From Gammaproteobacteria bacterium (GTDB lineage: Bacteria > Pseudomonadota > Gammaproteobacteria > Pseudomonadales > Halieaceae): a stretch of DNA of 64,000 bases. The stretch spans positions 91,817-155,816 of the forward strand of contig JAUICG010000010.1 in the NCBI GenBank assembly GCA_030427485.1, read 5' to 3'. Both the position numbers and the translations under genes were made by a program. The notes beneath the pieces are model-generated. The model was not told the origin of the DNA. It saw nothing but the letters and a program-made list of their open reading frames with translations, and searched no databases. Shown in pieces: positions 1-9,575 of the stretch. Position 1 is the first letter of the stretch. Each line of letters opens with the position of its first letter.

Positions 1-471
1 GTAGCGAATCCAGCCGGCCCAGAAGCCGAACTGATCCAGCCGCGTGACATCCATCACAATATGCCGCTCATTGCGCAGCGTCTGGCGACCCTCCTCGATG
101 CAGGCCGTACGCGGCGTAAACACGAGATCGCACTCGATGCCGGTCTCGTTGGGCGCGATCACCAACCGATGGCGCCCCATCGGCTCCAGTATCTGCAATG
201 CGAAAGGTCCCACCGTGGTGTCAGTGGGCTCGAGTGGTGCGCGGCGCGAGCCGTGAAAGGCGTACTGATGCCCGTCGATGGCCAGGCTCAGGCTGCAATC
301 CAGGATGCCCAGATTGGCATAGCGACACATAGCCACGCCGAAATAGAAGCCGCCGTCCCGGTCGTGGCCGTTATACCAGTAGCGATCATAGAAAAAGCGG
401 TCGCTGGATGCGGTATGAAAGACCGGTTCGGCGGTCTGGTGAATCGGGTAATCGTCAAATTTGGACAGCAT
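1..471 (-). CDS. Conserved hypothetical protein, AttH-like (N-terminal part; truncated by window edge)
   Basis: An open frame of 157 codons runs on the minus strand from an ATG at 471 off the left edge of the window, so the C-terminus is missing. A GAGGG Shine-Dalgarno lies about 9 bases upstream of the ATG. Visible motifs include RYWYNGHDRDGGFYFGVAM near residue 31 and RLDQFGFWAGW at the end of the visible part. From memory these resemble a family of uncharacterised proteins with an AttH/lipocalin-like beta fold, common in actinobacteria and marine proteobacteria. No signal peptide or membrane segment is visible. No function is assigned; the family suggestion is recall only. Confidence 0.6.
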   Translation of the reverse strand, partial: MLSKFDDYPIHQTAEPVFHTASSDRFFYDRYWYNGHDRDGGFYFGVAMCRYANLGILDCSLSLAIDGHQYAFHGSRRAPLEPTDTTVGPFALQILEPMGRHRLVIAPNETGIECDLVFTPRTACIEEGRQTLRNERHIVMDVTRLDQFGFWAGWIRY

Positions 472-873
472 GGTAATAGCCCTCGCGGACGTTAGGGCAG
501 GCCAGCATGAACCACATCGCTCCCTGCAACAAGTCACGCAGGGAAACACTGGGCACGCGTATATTAAATCAAACCCGGCGATCTCGCTGCCACGACCCGG
601 AGTAGCGGCCTGGATTGAAATTTGGCGTGAGTTGAGAGCCGGAGTGGTAGGGGAGCGGTCGGGACCGTGTGGCGACAGGACGTCGCCACGCGAGCCTGCA
701 CACGGATGTGCGCTTTTTGGCGTGTCCCGACCGCTCCCCTACCACTCCGGCTCTTATAGCCAAATTACAAACCAGGCCGCTACTCCGGGCCCGGGGTCGT
801 GTGCGGCGCGGCGATGGACTTTTTTGGCATCCTGCTCTACCGTCCGGTATTGAGCCATTATGGGATACACCCT
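472..873. other. Divergent intergenic region filled by a long inverted repeat
   Basis: This 400-base gap separates the minus-strand hypothetical gene from the plus-strand nucleoside transporter, so both promoters should lie here. About half of it is the inverted repeat at 591-801. Short frames inside the gap follow the palindrome and look non-coding. I see no convincing sigma-70 promoter pair. Confidence 0.6.
591..801. repeat. Long imperfect inverted repeat, MITE/REP-like
   Basis: The core is a perfect 31-bp inverted repeat: 635-665 (starting agagccggagtggtagggga) pairs with 724-754. Outside it the arms continue imperfectly: 591-634 resembles the reverse complement of 755-801, sharing blocks such as ggagtagcggcctgg with small indels. 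The 58-base spacer contains a nested hairpin, gtggcgac at 669-676 with gtcgccac at 682-689. The trinucleotide tgc flanks both outer ends, which could be a short target duplication or chance. There is no transposase. This architecture fits a non-autonomous mobile or REP-like element; genome-wide recurrence cannot be tested from one window. Confidence 0.75.
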
Positions 874-2109
874 ATGCCGCAGGCCCTGCTCGGCCTTCCC
901 TGTATCATCCTGCTCGCCTGGTTGAGTAGCAGTAACCGCCGGCAGTTTCCGCTGCGGCTGGTCATCGTTGGCGTGTTCGCACAGTTGCTGCTCGCTGCAC
1001 TGTTCCTGAAAGTACCGCTGCTGCAGGAAGCCCTGCTCCTGGTAAACCGCCTGGTGCTGACGCTGGATGCCGCAACCGGACAGGGTACTGCGCTGGTGTT
1101 TGGTTTCCTCGGTGGCGCGCCCGCCCCGTATGAGATAAGCGGACCACAATACAGTTTCGTGCTGGCCTTTCGCGCCCTGCCTATCGTGATCGTCTTTGCG
1201 GCGCTCAGCGCACTGCTCTGGCACTGGCGGGTTATCCCGCTGGCCATTGCGGGGCTGGCGCGCCTGCTGCACCATTCCATGGGACTCAGTGGCGCGGTCA
1301 GCGTGGGCGGTGCCAGTTCGATATTCGTCGGAATGGTGGAGTCGCCGCTGCTGATCAGGCCGCATCTGCGGACCCTGTCCAACAGCGAGTTGTTCATGCT
1401 GATGACGTGTGGCATGGCCACAGTGGCCGGCACGGTACTGGGGCTTTACGCCGGTATACTCGCCGACGCGGTGCCCACCGCACTCAGTCATATCCTTGTC
1501 GCGTCACTAGTCAGCGTCCCCGCGGCCATTATGCTCGCGGCCGTGATGCTTCCACCCGAGGGCGCGGGCGCTGGCGAGTCAGTCAGCATGCAGTCGCACT
1601 ACAGCGGCGCCATGGACGCCTTGGTCAGCGGCACCGGTGAGGGCCTGCGCCTGCTGGCCAGCATCATCGGCATGCTGATTGTGTTTGTCGCCCTGGTTTA
1701 CCTGGCTGACGCCGCACTGGGATTGATTCCCACGCCGCACTCGCCGCTGACACTGGTTGGCGTCTTCGGACACCTTCTGGCGCCACTGGCCTGGCTGATA
1801 GGCATCCCCTGGCCCGAGGCGAACACCGCCGGTGAACTGATCGCCACCAAGGTATTTATCAATGAACTCGTAGCCTACCTGGACATGGCCGCGCTGAAGC
1901 CGGGCGCACTCAGCGCACACAGCCGGCTGATCATGACTTACGCTTTATGCGGCTTCGCCAATTTCGGCAGCCTGGGCATAATGATCGGTGGATTGACGGC
2001 AATGTGCCCCGAGCGCACCACGGATATCCTGCGCCTGGCGCCGCGCGCCATCTGGTCAGGACTGCTGGCGACCTGCATGACAGGCTGCATCGTCGGTCTG
2101 ATCCTGTAA
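874..2109 (+). CDS. Concentrative nucleoside transporter (CNT/NupC family)
   Basis: This 411-residue polytopic inner-membrane protein would import nucleosides with a cation gradient. It has the CNT layout: short hydrophobic helices at the N-terminus, a central re-entrant part containing VGGASSIFVGMVESPLLI, and a C-terminal part with ATKVFINELVAYLDM and CGFANFGSLGIMIGGL, both typical of NupC-like proteins. The frame opens upstream at 799, but that start lies inside the inverted repeat. The ATG at 874 gives the usual CNT N-terminus, although its Shine-Dalgarno is weak. It stands alone, with no nucleoside catabolic genes beside it. Confidence 0.88.
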   Translation: MPQALLGLPCIILLAWLSSSNRRQFPLRLVIVGVFAQLLLAALFLKVPLLQEALLLVNRLVLTLDAATGQGTALVFGFLGGAPAPYEISGPQYSFVLAFRALPIVIVFAALSALLWHWRVIPLAIAGLARLLHHSMGLSGAVSVGGASSIFVGMVESPLLIRPHLRTLSNSELFMLMTCGMATVAGTVLGLYAGILADAVPTALSHILVASLVSVPAAIMLAAVMLPPEGAGAGESVSMQSHYSGAMDALVSGTGEGLRLLASIIGMLIVFVALVYLADAALGLIPTPHSPLTLVGVFGHLLAPLAWLIGIPWPEANTAGELIATKVFINELVAYLDMAALKPGALSAHSRLIMTYALCGFANFGSLGIMIGGLTAMCPERTTDILRLAPRAIWSGLLATCMTGCIVGLIL

Positions 2110-2188
2110 GCCGAACGGAAAAAAGCAGTTGTCGATGCTCGGGTATTTGCTACTCTGTGCACCCGTCCGAGAGAACCCGACTGCAGCC

Positions 2189-3127
2189 ATGTCCAGGAAA
2201 TATAATATCCACCCTGATTTCGCCAGGTTTCCGGTGTTCACGTTCAACTTCAGTGCACCCGTTGTGTGGCTGTTCAACCTGCTGATCAAGATCACGCGAT
2301 GGCTGGGCAAGCGCTCGTTCTCCCTGCTGACCACGACGCACTCTCTGGTTGGCGCCGACGGCAGTCGCTTCAACGTGATCGTGATGACACCCCACGGCCT
2401 GACGGATTCCGCACCCGCGCTCGTGTACTACCACGGCGGCGGATTTGCACTGGGCTATGCGGTCAATCACCTCAGGAACTGCGAGCGCTACGCCAATGAC
2501 ACGCGCTGCGTGGTGATATTCGTCGATTACCGTCTCGCCCCGCAACACCCTTTTCCGGCGGCGTTTGACGATTGCTACGCGGCGCTGGCGTGGGTCGTCG
2601 AAAAATCCGCCGCGCTCGGCGTCGATTCCTCGCGAATTGCTGTCGGCGGCGATAGCGCAGGTGGCGCCCTGGCAGCCGGCGTGGCGCAGAAAGCCAGGGA
2701 CCAACAACTCGTCACTCTCTGCGCACAGTTACTGATCTATCCCGTGCTGGACAACAGTTGTTCGACACCCTCCGCCACGGAGTTTGTCGATGTACCGCTG
2801 TGGAACGCCGTTTCCAACCGACGTATGTGGGATATGTATCTCAGCCGCTACCGGCCCGGGGAAACACCGCCCTACGCCGCCCCCGGACACGGGCAGTTGC
2901 AGAACCTGCCGCTGAGCTACGTGGAAACAGCGGAATTCGATCCCCTGCGGGATGAGGGCCTGAATTACATCGCCGCGCTAAGGGCAGAGAACATTGAGGT
3001 TGTGGTCAATGAAACGCGGCAAACCATACACGGTTACGACGGCAATGCCAAAAGCAGCATCGCCGTACAATCGATGCACGAGCGCGTACTGTTCCTGCAG
3101 CAGGCCTTCAGTCGGGGCGCGGCATAG
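2189..3127 (+). CDS. Alpha/beta hydrolase, hormone-sensitive lipase (HSL) type esterase
   Basis: A 312-residue carboxylesterase/lipase of the HSL group. The oxyanion-hole motif HGGGFALG is followed by the nucleophile elbow GGDSAGG (Ser156), an acidic partner in the ETAEFDPLRDEG segment and a C-terminal His in HGYDGNA, so the catalytic set is complete. It probably hydrolyses short-chain esters in the cytoplasm, because no clear signal peptide is present. An upstream TTG at 2129 would add 20 residues; the ATG at 2189 gives the common family N-terminus but has no strong ribosome-binding site. It converges with the next gene, 10 bases away. Confidence 0.88.
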   Translation: MSRKYNIHPDFARFPVFTFNFSAPVVWLFNLLIKITRWLGKRSFSLLTTTHSLVGADGSRFNVIVMTPHGLTDSAPALVYYHGGGFALGYAVNHLRNCERYANDTRCVVIFVDYRLAPQHPFPAAFDDCYAALAWVVEKSAALGVDSSRIAVGGDSAGGALAAGVAQKARDQQLVTLCAQLLIYPVLDNSCSTPSATEFVDVPLWNAVSNRRMWDMYLSRYRPGETPPYAAPGHGQLQNLPLSYVETAEFDPLRDEGLNYIAALRAENIEVVVNETRQTIHGYDGNAKSSIAVQSMHERVLFLQQAFSRGAA

Positions 3128-3137
3128 CCGCGTCCGC

Positions 3138-4067
3138 TCAGATGGCCGGGGTCGTAATTTCCAGGTCGTCGATGTTGAGTTCTGCGCCGTCAATGCCATA
3201 GCCTGTGACCGCACTGACGCTGGCGAATTGGGCTGCGCCTACCTGGGGTGGGTAGACAACGCTGAAGCGAACCGCCCGCACCTTGCTGGCCTGGTAAAAC
3301 TCCGGTGTAGCGGCGCTCTGTGCCGAAACCGCTCCGATACCCGCCGGATTGAGCACAACGACGTGTAGAGTATTGGTGCCGCCCGCCGACCTGGTATAGC
3401 TCTGGATTTGCAAATGCTCGTTGTTGCTGGCCGAGACGCCCCTCGGCCATTCGGCCGGCGGCAGGCCATCAACATCGTTCGTGGGGTATTCGAACTTGAA
3501 CTCAATTGCGCCCAGCAGGTTGTGCTCTGTAAACACCACTTGCGGATCCTCCAACGCATACTTGACCTGCGCGGCGGGACGCAAAACACTCAACGCCTGC
3601 ACATTGCCGAACGACATGATGGGATTGATCGATCCCACTCCCGGCAATATTTTAAGGGATCGGGTGAAAGGCGACGCCAGGCCCTGAACCTCCAGTAGCG
3701 CAGTGCCCTCCCCGAGGCTCGTCGGCGAACCCGAGCCCGGATCGACAAGGTCGATCGCCGCAAACCAGAATCCGCTGTAGCCATCCTCTCCCAGTAGCGT
3801 GTTGTGGTTCATCGCACTGGTTTTGTCCACGTTAAGCGGGAAGACCTCTCTCACCGTCACCGACGCCTGGACACTGTCCGCGTCAGTCAATGTCGCTCCC
3901 AGGTCGTCCGCAGACAGGTTAACCTGCCCAAGCTCCTCATGGGAACCCAGGGCGACAAGAATCGTGCCTCCGTTCTGCACGATCTTGTTCATCGCATCAT
4001 TGTCACTGCATGCGACGAGGTACAGTGAAACCATGGCAATTAGGACTGGCAAGCGGATAGATTTCAC
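3138..4067 (-). CDS. Putative lipoprotein of unknown function
   Basis: A 309-residue protein with a lipoprotein signal: basic MKSIR, a hydrophobic stretch and the lipobox LVAC with Cys20. The mature part is rich in beta-forming, Ser/Thr/Val-containing segments and lacks further membrane helices, which fits a periplasmic or outer-membrane-attached beta-sandwich domain. I do not recognise the family. It is followed on the same strand by nothing related; the aldehyde dehydrogenase lies upstream on the same strand with a 47-base gap, so the two could be cotranscribed. Confidence 0.7.
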   Translation of the reverse strand: MKSIRLPVLIAMVSLYLVACSDNDAMNKIVQNGGTILVALGSHEELGQVNLSADDLGATLTDADSVQASVTVREVFPLNVDKTSAMNHNTLLGEDGYSGFWFAAIDLVDPGSGSPTSLGEGTALLEVQGLASPFTRSLKILPGVGSINPIMSFGNVQALSVLRPAAQVKYALEDPQVVFTEHNLLGAIEFKFEYPTNDVDGLPPAEWPRGVSASNNEHLQIQSYTRSAGGTNTLHVVVLNPAGIGAVSAQSAATPEFYQASKVRAVRFSVVYPPQVGAAQFASVSAVTGYGIDGAELNIDDLEITTPAI

Positions 4068-4114
4068 CTGGACCTCCTGGTCGATCTGGCGGACAAGATC
4101 TTCGTTGGATTCGG

Positions 4115-5635
4115 TCAGAAAAAACCCAACGGATTGGTATCATAACTTACCAACAGGTTCTTGGTCTGCTGGTAGTGTTCAAGTGCCATCTTGTGGGTTT
4201 CGCGGCCTATGCCTGATTTCTTGTAGCCGCCGAAAGCCGCGTGCGCCGGATAGGCGTGGTAGCAGTTCATCCACACGCGTCCGGCCTGGATGCCCCGGCC
4301 CATGCGAAACGCGCGATTGGTATCGCGCGTCCAGACACCCGCCCCGAGTCCGTATTCGGTGGCGTTGGCGATAGCCAGTGCCTCGGCCTCGTCCCTGAAT
4401 GTCGTCACCCCGAGCGTGGGCCCGAATATTTCCTCCTGGAACACGCGCATGTCATTGGTACCCTGCAGCAGCGTGGGCTGCACATAAAAGCCGCCAGCCA
4501 GATCGCTGCCCACGGCAGCTTTATCACCGCCCAGTAAAAATTTCGCCCCATCTGAGCGGGCGACATCCATATACCCCATAATCTTGTCAAATTGCTCACG
4601 CGACACCTGTGCACCGACCATGGTATCGGTATCCAGTGGATTGCCCTGCTTGATCAGCCTGGCGCGCGCCAGTACACGATCGATAAAATCATCGTAGATA
4701 CTCGCCTGCACCAGCGCCCGCGATGGGCAGGTGCAGACCTCGCCCTGGTTGAAAAAGCCGAGGAGCACGCCCTCGACGCATTTACTGATGAACTCGTCCT
4801 CCTGCGCCATCACGTCCTCGAAGTAAATATTGGGCGATTTACCGCCCAGTTCCACCGTCGACGGGATCAGCGTTTTGGCGGCATTGGCCAGGATGATGTG
4901 GCCAACCGCGGTAGAGCCGGTAAACGCAATTTTCGCTATACGATTGGAACTCGCCAGCGCCTGGCCGATCTCTTCGCCGAAACCATTGAGGATATTCACC
5001 ACGCCCGGCGGCAGCAGGTCGGCAATCATCTCCATCAACACCAGGATGGAGACGGGTGTCTGTTCCGCGGGCTTGAGGACCACACAATTTCCCGCAGCCA
5101 GTGCGGGCGCGAGTTTCCAGCCTGCCATCAGGAGGGGGAAATTCCAGGGAATGATCTGTCCCACCACACCCAGGGGTTCGTGGAAATGGTAGCTCACGGT
5201 GTTGCCGTCAATATCGCTGGCGCTGCCCTCCTGGGCCCGCAGGCAACCGGCAAAATAGCGAAAGTGATCCACCAGCAACGGAATGTCGGCATTAAGCGTT
5301 TCGCGAATTCCCTTGCCGTTCTCCCAGGTCTCTACATAAGCCAGGGTTTCCAGGTTCTCCTCGATGCGCTCAGCAATTTTCAACAGCGTATTGGAACGCT
5401 CCGCCACCGGCGTTCTTCCCCAGGCCGGGGCGGCGCCATGAGCCGCGTCCAGCGCCTTGTTCAAGTCGGCCGGGGTGGAGCGGGGCACTTCACAAATGGT
5501 GGCCCCGGTGACGGGTGTTACGTTCTCGAAGTATTTTCCCTCCAGCGGTGCGACCCACTCGCCACCGATGAAATTGTCGTACCTGTCGCGGAAGTTGAAA
5601 AGTGCGTTTTCGGATCCTGGCATGGCATACAGCAT
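4115..5635 (-). CDS. exaC: NAD-dependent aldehyde dehydrogenase, ExaC/AldB type
   Basis: A 506-residue aldehyde dehydrogenase oxidising short aldehydes such as acetaldehyde with NAD(P)+. The N-terminus [20 protein letters not shown] and the end [17 protein letters not shown] match the ExaC/AldB subgroup. The catalytic Glu lies in VELGGKSPN, the nucleophilic Cys in [12 protein letters not shown], and the NAD-binding FTGSTAVG motif is present. The frame extends to 5905, but the ATG at 5635 has an AGGA Shine-Dalgarno 7 bases upstream and matches family length. No alcohol dehydrogenase is adjacent. The symbol reflects the subgroup; the physiological substrate is not shown. Confidence 0.92.
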   Translation of the reverse strand: MLYAMPGSENALFNFRDRYDNFIGGEWVAPLEGKYFENVTPVTGATICEVPRSTPADLNKALDAAHGAAPAWGRTPVAERSNTLLKIAERIEENLETLAYVETWENGKGIRETLNADIPLLVDHFRYFAGCLRAQEGSASDIDGNTVSYHFHEPLGVVGQIIPWNFPLLMAGWKLAPALAAGNCVVLKPAEQTPVSILVLMEMIADLLPPGVVNILNGFGEEIGQALASSNRIAKIAFTGSTAVGHIILANAAKTLIPSTVELGGKSPNIYFEDVMAQEDEFISKCVEGVLLGFFNQGEVCTCPSRALVQASIYDDFIDRVLARARLIKQGNPLDTDTMVGAQVSREQFDKIMGYMDVARSDGAKFLLGGDKAAVGSDLAGGFYVQPTLLQGTNDMRVFQEEIFGPTLGVTTFRDEAEALAIANATEYGLGAGVWTRDTNRAFRMGRGIQAGRVWMNCYHAYPAHAAFGGYKKSGIGRETHKMALEHYQQTKNLLVSYDTNPLGFF

Positions 5636-5858
5636 GGAACTATCCTCGGGAGTGGTTTGCCTACGACTTTCACTATAGTTCAATCTGTCACAAATAGTAG
5701 GGTGAAGGCCAGACGTACACAAGCGAATGGGCGGCGCTGCCCGCAAAGGGCGTGTACAGACAGGATCGCAGGGCGCCTTTTTGTTACCCTGTTGCCTATC
5801 GCGGGGCCGGTTGGTCCCCCACCGACCCCAGCGGGCTGCACTCAACCGGGAAGAGCCA

Positions 5859-8579
5859 GTGAAACGGTTTGTCACATTCATTGCACTGATTGTGGTGCTC
5901 GCCACGGTTTCCGCCGCTGGCTGGTATCAATTCCGGCAATGGCAGACTGACAGGGACAGGCAGCAGGCCGCGCTCGCGCCACAGGGAAAGCTGCCTACCG
6001 GGGTGGCACCCACCCATTACACGCTATCGCTGCGCATCGACCCGGACGAGAGTCACTTTAGCGGAAGCGTTCGAATCGATGTCGATATCAGCGCCGAGAT
6101 GGACGCGATCTGGCTGCACGGCAAGGATATTCAGGTAAAAAACGCGTTTCTGGAACGCCGTGACGGCACGGTAAACGTGTTGCATTACAGGGAAATGGGG
6201 CGCTCCGGAATTGTGCAACTGACCGCTCCCGCCCCGATCACACCACAACAGGCCAGCATCAACATCCAGTTCAGTGCTGCGTTCAGCAAGAAGCTGGACG
6301 GCCTGTACATCGTCAGGGACCAGGACAGGAACTACGTGTTCACGCAGTTCGAGCCGGTGCTCGCCCGCCAGGTGTTTCCACAGTTCGATGAACCCCGTTT
6401 CAAGGTGCCCTACGATATCAGCCTGGAAGTCCGGCAGGAACACCAGGCCTTCGGCAACACAGGTGTCGCGAAAGAAGAGCGTCTGGCGGACGGATTCAAA
6501 CGCCTGACACTGGCCACCACGCGGCCCATGCCCAGCTATCTGCTGGCCTTTGCGGTCGGTGAACTGGATGTCATGGAGCACGCCGACATACCGCCGAATA
6601 CTATTCGCGATCATCCGATACCTTTGCGCGGAATTGCCACCCGGGGGAAAGGTCGGCAACTGCGACACGCGCTGATGCATGTCGCCGAATTGCTGACAAC
6701 GCTGGAAGAGTATTTCGGCACACCCTATCCCTACGACAAGCTGGATATCGTCGCGGTACCCGACTTCGCCTGGGGAGCGATGGAGAATGCCGGCCTGATC
6801 ACCTACCGGGAATCCATTGTTGCGCTCGGTGATAGCCCATCGGCCAGCCAGCGTCGGCGATTGGTGTCGGTACACGCACACGAACTCGCGCACCAGTGGT
6901 TTGGCAACCTCGTCACCATGCCGTGGTGGGACGATATCTGGCTGAACGAATCGTTTGCTACCTGGATGGCGTCAAAAGCGGTCCACCAGTGGAATCCGGA
7001 CATGGAGGTCGACCGCGAAATAGTCCAGCGTGGCCTCCAGGTGATGGAAACAGATATTTATGCCCACTCGCGCAGCATTCGCGAGCCGGTGAAGAACAAC
7101 GATGACATCGCGAACGTATTTGACGCCATCAACTACTCCAAAGGTGGCGCAGTTCTGCAGATGCTGGAAAGCACCCTTTCGCCTGACGTTTTTCGGGACG
7201 GCATTCGCCAGTACCTGCAGCGGCACGCCTGGGGCAACGCGACGGCGGAAGACCTGCTGCAAGCTCTGGCGGACGCCGCGCGGGACCCGCAAGTAGCGGA
7301 CATTGCCCAAAGTTACATCCACCAACCCGGTGTCCCGCTGCTCAAGGTTAACTGGCAGTGCCAGGGCGGGACGCTGGCGGTTGAGTTCCATCAACAGCGC
7401 TATCTGCCAGTCGGCTCCGCAGTGGACCCGGATCAGCAGTGGAAGATTCCTGTTTGCCTGACCCTGGTCCACGGAGACCGGACAACGCACCAGTGCGACC
7501 TCGTAGACCAACGAAAACACAGTTTTTCCTATCCCGTAGAGCAATGCCCGCAAGCCATCATGCCCAACAGGAATGGCCACGGCTACTACCGCTGGACACT
7601 GGACCGCAGCGAATGGCTCGCGCTCCTGCAACACCTGGGAACATTAAACCCCGGTGAGAAATTGTCTGTCGCCAATAACCTCGCGGCGGAATACCAGGCC
7701 GCACGCATCGATACCAGTTTCTACCTGCAGGCGATTGCCCCATTGATTGCAGAACCCGAATGGGATGTCCGAACCGAACCCGCATCGCAGGTACAAACGA
7801 TCCGGGATACGATCGCGAACGGGGAACAACAGGTACAACTTGCCGACTATATATACCGCAACTACAAACCGCTGCTGGACGAACTGGGACTGGCGCCCGA
7901 CACAACCCGCGATAAAGACCGACCCATGGCAACACAGCTGTTGCGCGAGCGCGTACTCAACCTTGTCGCAGTCTCTTTGCAACAACCCGAACTGCTGGCA
8001 GAACTCGCTGAAAGAGGCAAGGCACTGCTCGACCCGGTTCCGAACGGCGGTAGGGGGGAGGCAACCATCGACCGCCAGCTCTACGCCACCGCAATGGCCA
8101 GCGCGGTCATCCGCGAGGGAGAACCCTACTTCGAAGCATTGACGGAAGCAGCGCTGGCATCCGACAATGCCAATTTCCGCGACGATGCATTCTGGGCGCT
8201 GGGGCAAACTGTCGACCCCGAACTCAGCCGGAAAATCCTGGACCTGCGCTGGATCTACCGCCTCAAGCTCAATGAGGCCTTGACGGTGCTCGACTCCCAT
8301 ATCAATAAAATGGAAAACAAGGCCCGCACGCTGGCCTGGTTCAAGAAGTATTACCCGGCGATCGCGCTAGCGCTACCTACCCCCTACCTGGCGGGCACCC
8401 CGGCGGTTGCCGGTGAGCTGTGCAGCAGGGATGCCTATGCCGATGCACAGGCGTTCTTCGGCCCGAAGGCTGCAAACGTCGAAGGGATGCAGCGGACACT
8501 GCTGCAGAACCTGGAAAAAATCCACCTGTGCTATTCACTGGCTGAAGCACAGCGGAGTCCTCACTGGAATCTAAACTAG
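5859..8579 (+). CDS. Membrane-anchored M1 family aminopeptidase
   Basis: A 906-residue zinc metallopeptidase that removes N-terminal amino acids from peptides. The substrate-binding GAMENAG motif precedes the zinc site [10 protein letters not shown] (His341, Glu342, His345) with the third ligand Glu364 in WLNESFATW, so the HEXXHX18E set is intact. A single hydrophobic segment, residues 3-20, would anchor it with the catalytic part in the periplasm. The GTG at 5859 is chosen because a GGAAG Shine-Dalgarno sits just upstream and the protein then starts with a basic residue and the helix. The C-terminal half matches the ERAP-like helical domain. Its stop codon overlaps that of the next, convergent gene. 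Confidence 0.9.
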   Translation: MKRFVTFIALIVVLATVSAAGWYQFRQWQTDRDRQQAALAPQGKLPTGVAPTHYTLSLRIDPDESHFSGSVRIDVDISAEMDAIWLHGKDIQVKNAFLERRDGTVNVLHYREMGRSGIVQLTAPAPITPQQASINIQFSAAFSKKLDGLYIVRDQDRNYVFTQFEPVLARQVFPQFDEPRFKVPYDISLEVRQEHQAFGNTGVAKEERLADGFKRLTLATTRPMPSYLLAFAVGELDVMEHADIPPNTIRDHPIPLRGIATRGKGRQLRHALMHVAELLTTLEEYFGTPYPYDKLDIVAVPDFAWGAMENAGLITYRESIVALGDSPSASQRRRLVSVHAHELAHQWFGNLVTMPWWDDIWLNESFATWMASKAVHQWNPDMEVDREIVQRGLQVMETDIYAHSRSIREPVKNNDDIANVFDAINYSKGGAVLQMLESTLSPDVFRDGIRQYLQRHAWGNATAEDLLQALADAARDPQVADIAQSYIHQPGVPLLKVNWQCQGGTLAVEFHQQRYLPVGSAVDPDQQWKIPVCLTLVHGDRTTHQCDLVDQRKHSFSYPVEQCPQAIMPNRNGHGYYRWTLDRSEWLALLQHLGTLNPGEKLSVANNLAAEYQAARIDTSFYLQAIAPLIAEPEWDVRTEPASQVQTIRDTIANGEQQVQLADYIYRNYKPLLDELGLAPDTTRDKDRPMATQLLRERVLNLVAVSLQQPELLAELAERGKALLDPVPNGGRGEATIDRQLYATAMASAVIREGEPYFEALTEAALASDNANFRDDAFWALGQTVDPELSRKILDLRWIYRLKLNEALTVLDSHINKMENKARTLAWFKKYYPAIALALPTPYLAGTPAVAGELCSRDAYADAQAFFGPKAANVEGMQRTLLQNLEKIHLCYSLAEAQRSPHWNLN

Positions 8580-9532
8580 AGCGCGGAAACAAGCTCCAGC
8601 AGGAGCGCATGGCTTCGCAGTTGCGCCTCCTCACCAACACCCGGGATGCCCGCCCGCACGATAAGATGAGTGATTGCCAGGCGGTCTATGTATTCTTCGA
8701 GTTTGTCGCGCGTGAAGTGTCGATCACCCACGATGGCCCATTCATCAACCGCAGTATTTTCTTTTCGTATTGCTGCCGGCACTGTCCCGGCCAGAGCCGT
8801 ACGCACCTGCCCGGCCTGTGCCGCGTCATCCGTTACAAACACCGTACGCATAACGGGAATCGTCGACACCCCCGCCTGCCCGGCGTCAGCCAGGGCGTGA
8901 TGGTAGCGCTGGTAATTGCCCTCCAGCACGGACAGGGATTCAATCGGCGAGGCGAGATAAGGCAAGCCCAGCCGGGCGACCTGCTGCAAGGCCAGCGGCC
9001 CAAAAGCGGCTACCCAGAGCGGCGGCGACGGTCGCTGCAGCGGCAGGGGCGAGAGACGGATTGGCTGACCGCTATCATCCTCACCCAGTTCCTCACCACG
9101 CCAGGCGCGCCGCATGATATCGAGGTTGGCCTCAAAGAGCTTGCGCTTGTCACCCGCGGCGACATCAAAAGCGCGGAACATTGCCGCGGACAGCCCGCGC
9201 CCCAGCCCCAGTATCAATCGCCCCTGGCAAAGCTGGTCCAGCACCGCCACCTCCTCGGCGGCCAGCAGGGGATGGCGGATAGGCAACAGGTAGGAGGTAC
9301 AACCGAGGCGAATGCGCTGCGTCCGGCCGGCGATGGCAGCCAACAGCATCAGGGGTGCGGGAACGGCCGCCGCGGCACCGAAATGGTTCTCCGGCAACCA
9401 GAACGAGTGGAATCCCAGGGCTTGCGCCTGTTCAGCCTGGGCACACAACCCGTCCGCCGCGCCAAGCGCGCCCCACGACCACGCCGTGGTACCCACTTTC
9501 AATGCCGGCCGGCATACTCGCTCCACCATCAC
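8576..9532 (-). CDS. LLM class flavin-dependent oxidoreductase
   Basis: A 318-residue luciferase-like monooxygenase/F420-type TIM barrel. Typical segments are the N-terminal KVGTTAWSWG strand, GFHSFWLPENHFG, and LGCTSYLLPIRHPLLAAEEV followed by LSQGRLILGLGRG-like sequence (here LCQGRLILGLGRGLS). It would use a reduced flavin, probably FMNH2, on an unidentified substrate. Two adjacent ATG codons and a following GTG could start it; the GGGAG ribosome-binding site suits the second ATG (9529) slightly better. It ends in a CTAG shared with the convergent aminopeptidase gene. Confidence 0.85.
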   Translation of the reverse strand: MMVERVCRPALKVGTTAWSWGALGAADGLCAQAEQAQALGFHSFWLPENHFGAAAAVPAPLMLLAAIAGRTQRIRLGCTSYLLPIRHPLLAAEEVAVLDQLCQGRLILGLGRGLSAAMFRAFDVAAGDKRKLFEANLDIMRRAWRGEELGEDDSGQPIRLSPLPLQRPSPPLWVAAFGPLALQQVARLGLPYLASPIESLSVLEGNYQRYHHALADAGQAGVSTIPVMRTVFVTDDAAQAGQVRTALAGTVPAAIRKENTAVDEWAIVGDRHFTRDKLEEYIDRLAITHLIVRAGIPGVGEEAQLRSHALLLELVSAL

Positions 9533-9575
9533 TCCCGGCGTCCATGCGAGCCGTGGACCGCACCGCTGCGAAACC

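Noticed and set aside
569..763. Short minus-strand frame (64 codons) inside the inverted repeat
   Set aside because: Its sequence follows the palindrome arms, it has no family resemblance, and it would be a by-product of the repeat rather than a gene.
754..1491. Long minus-strand frame of 245 codons over the nucleoside transporter gene
   Set aside because: Gln/His/Arg-rich translation with no motifs, antisense to a clearly recognisable transporter; a typical high-GC shadow frame.
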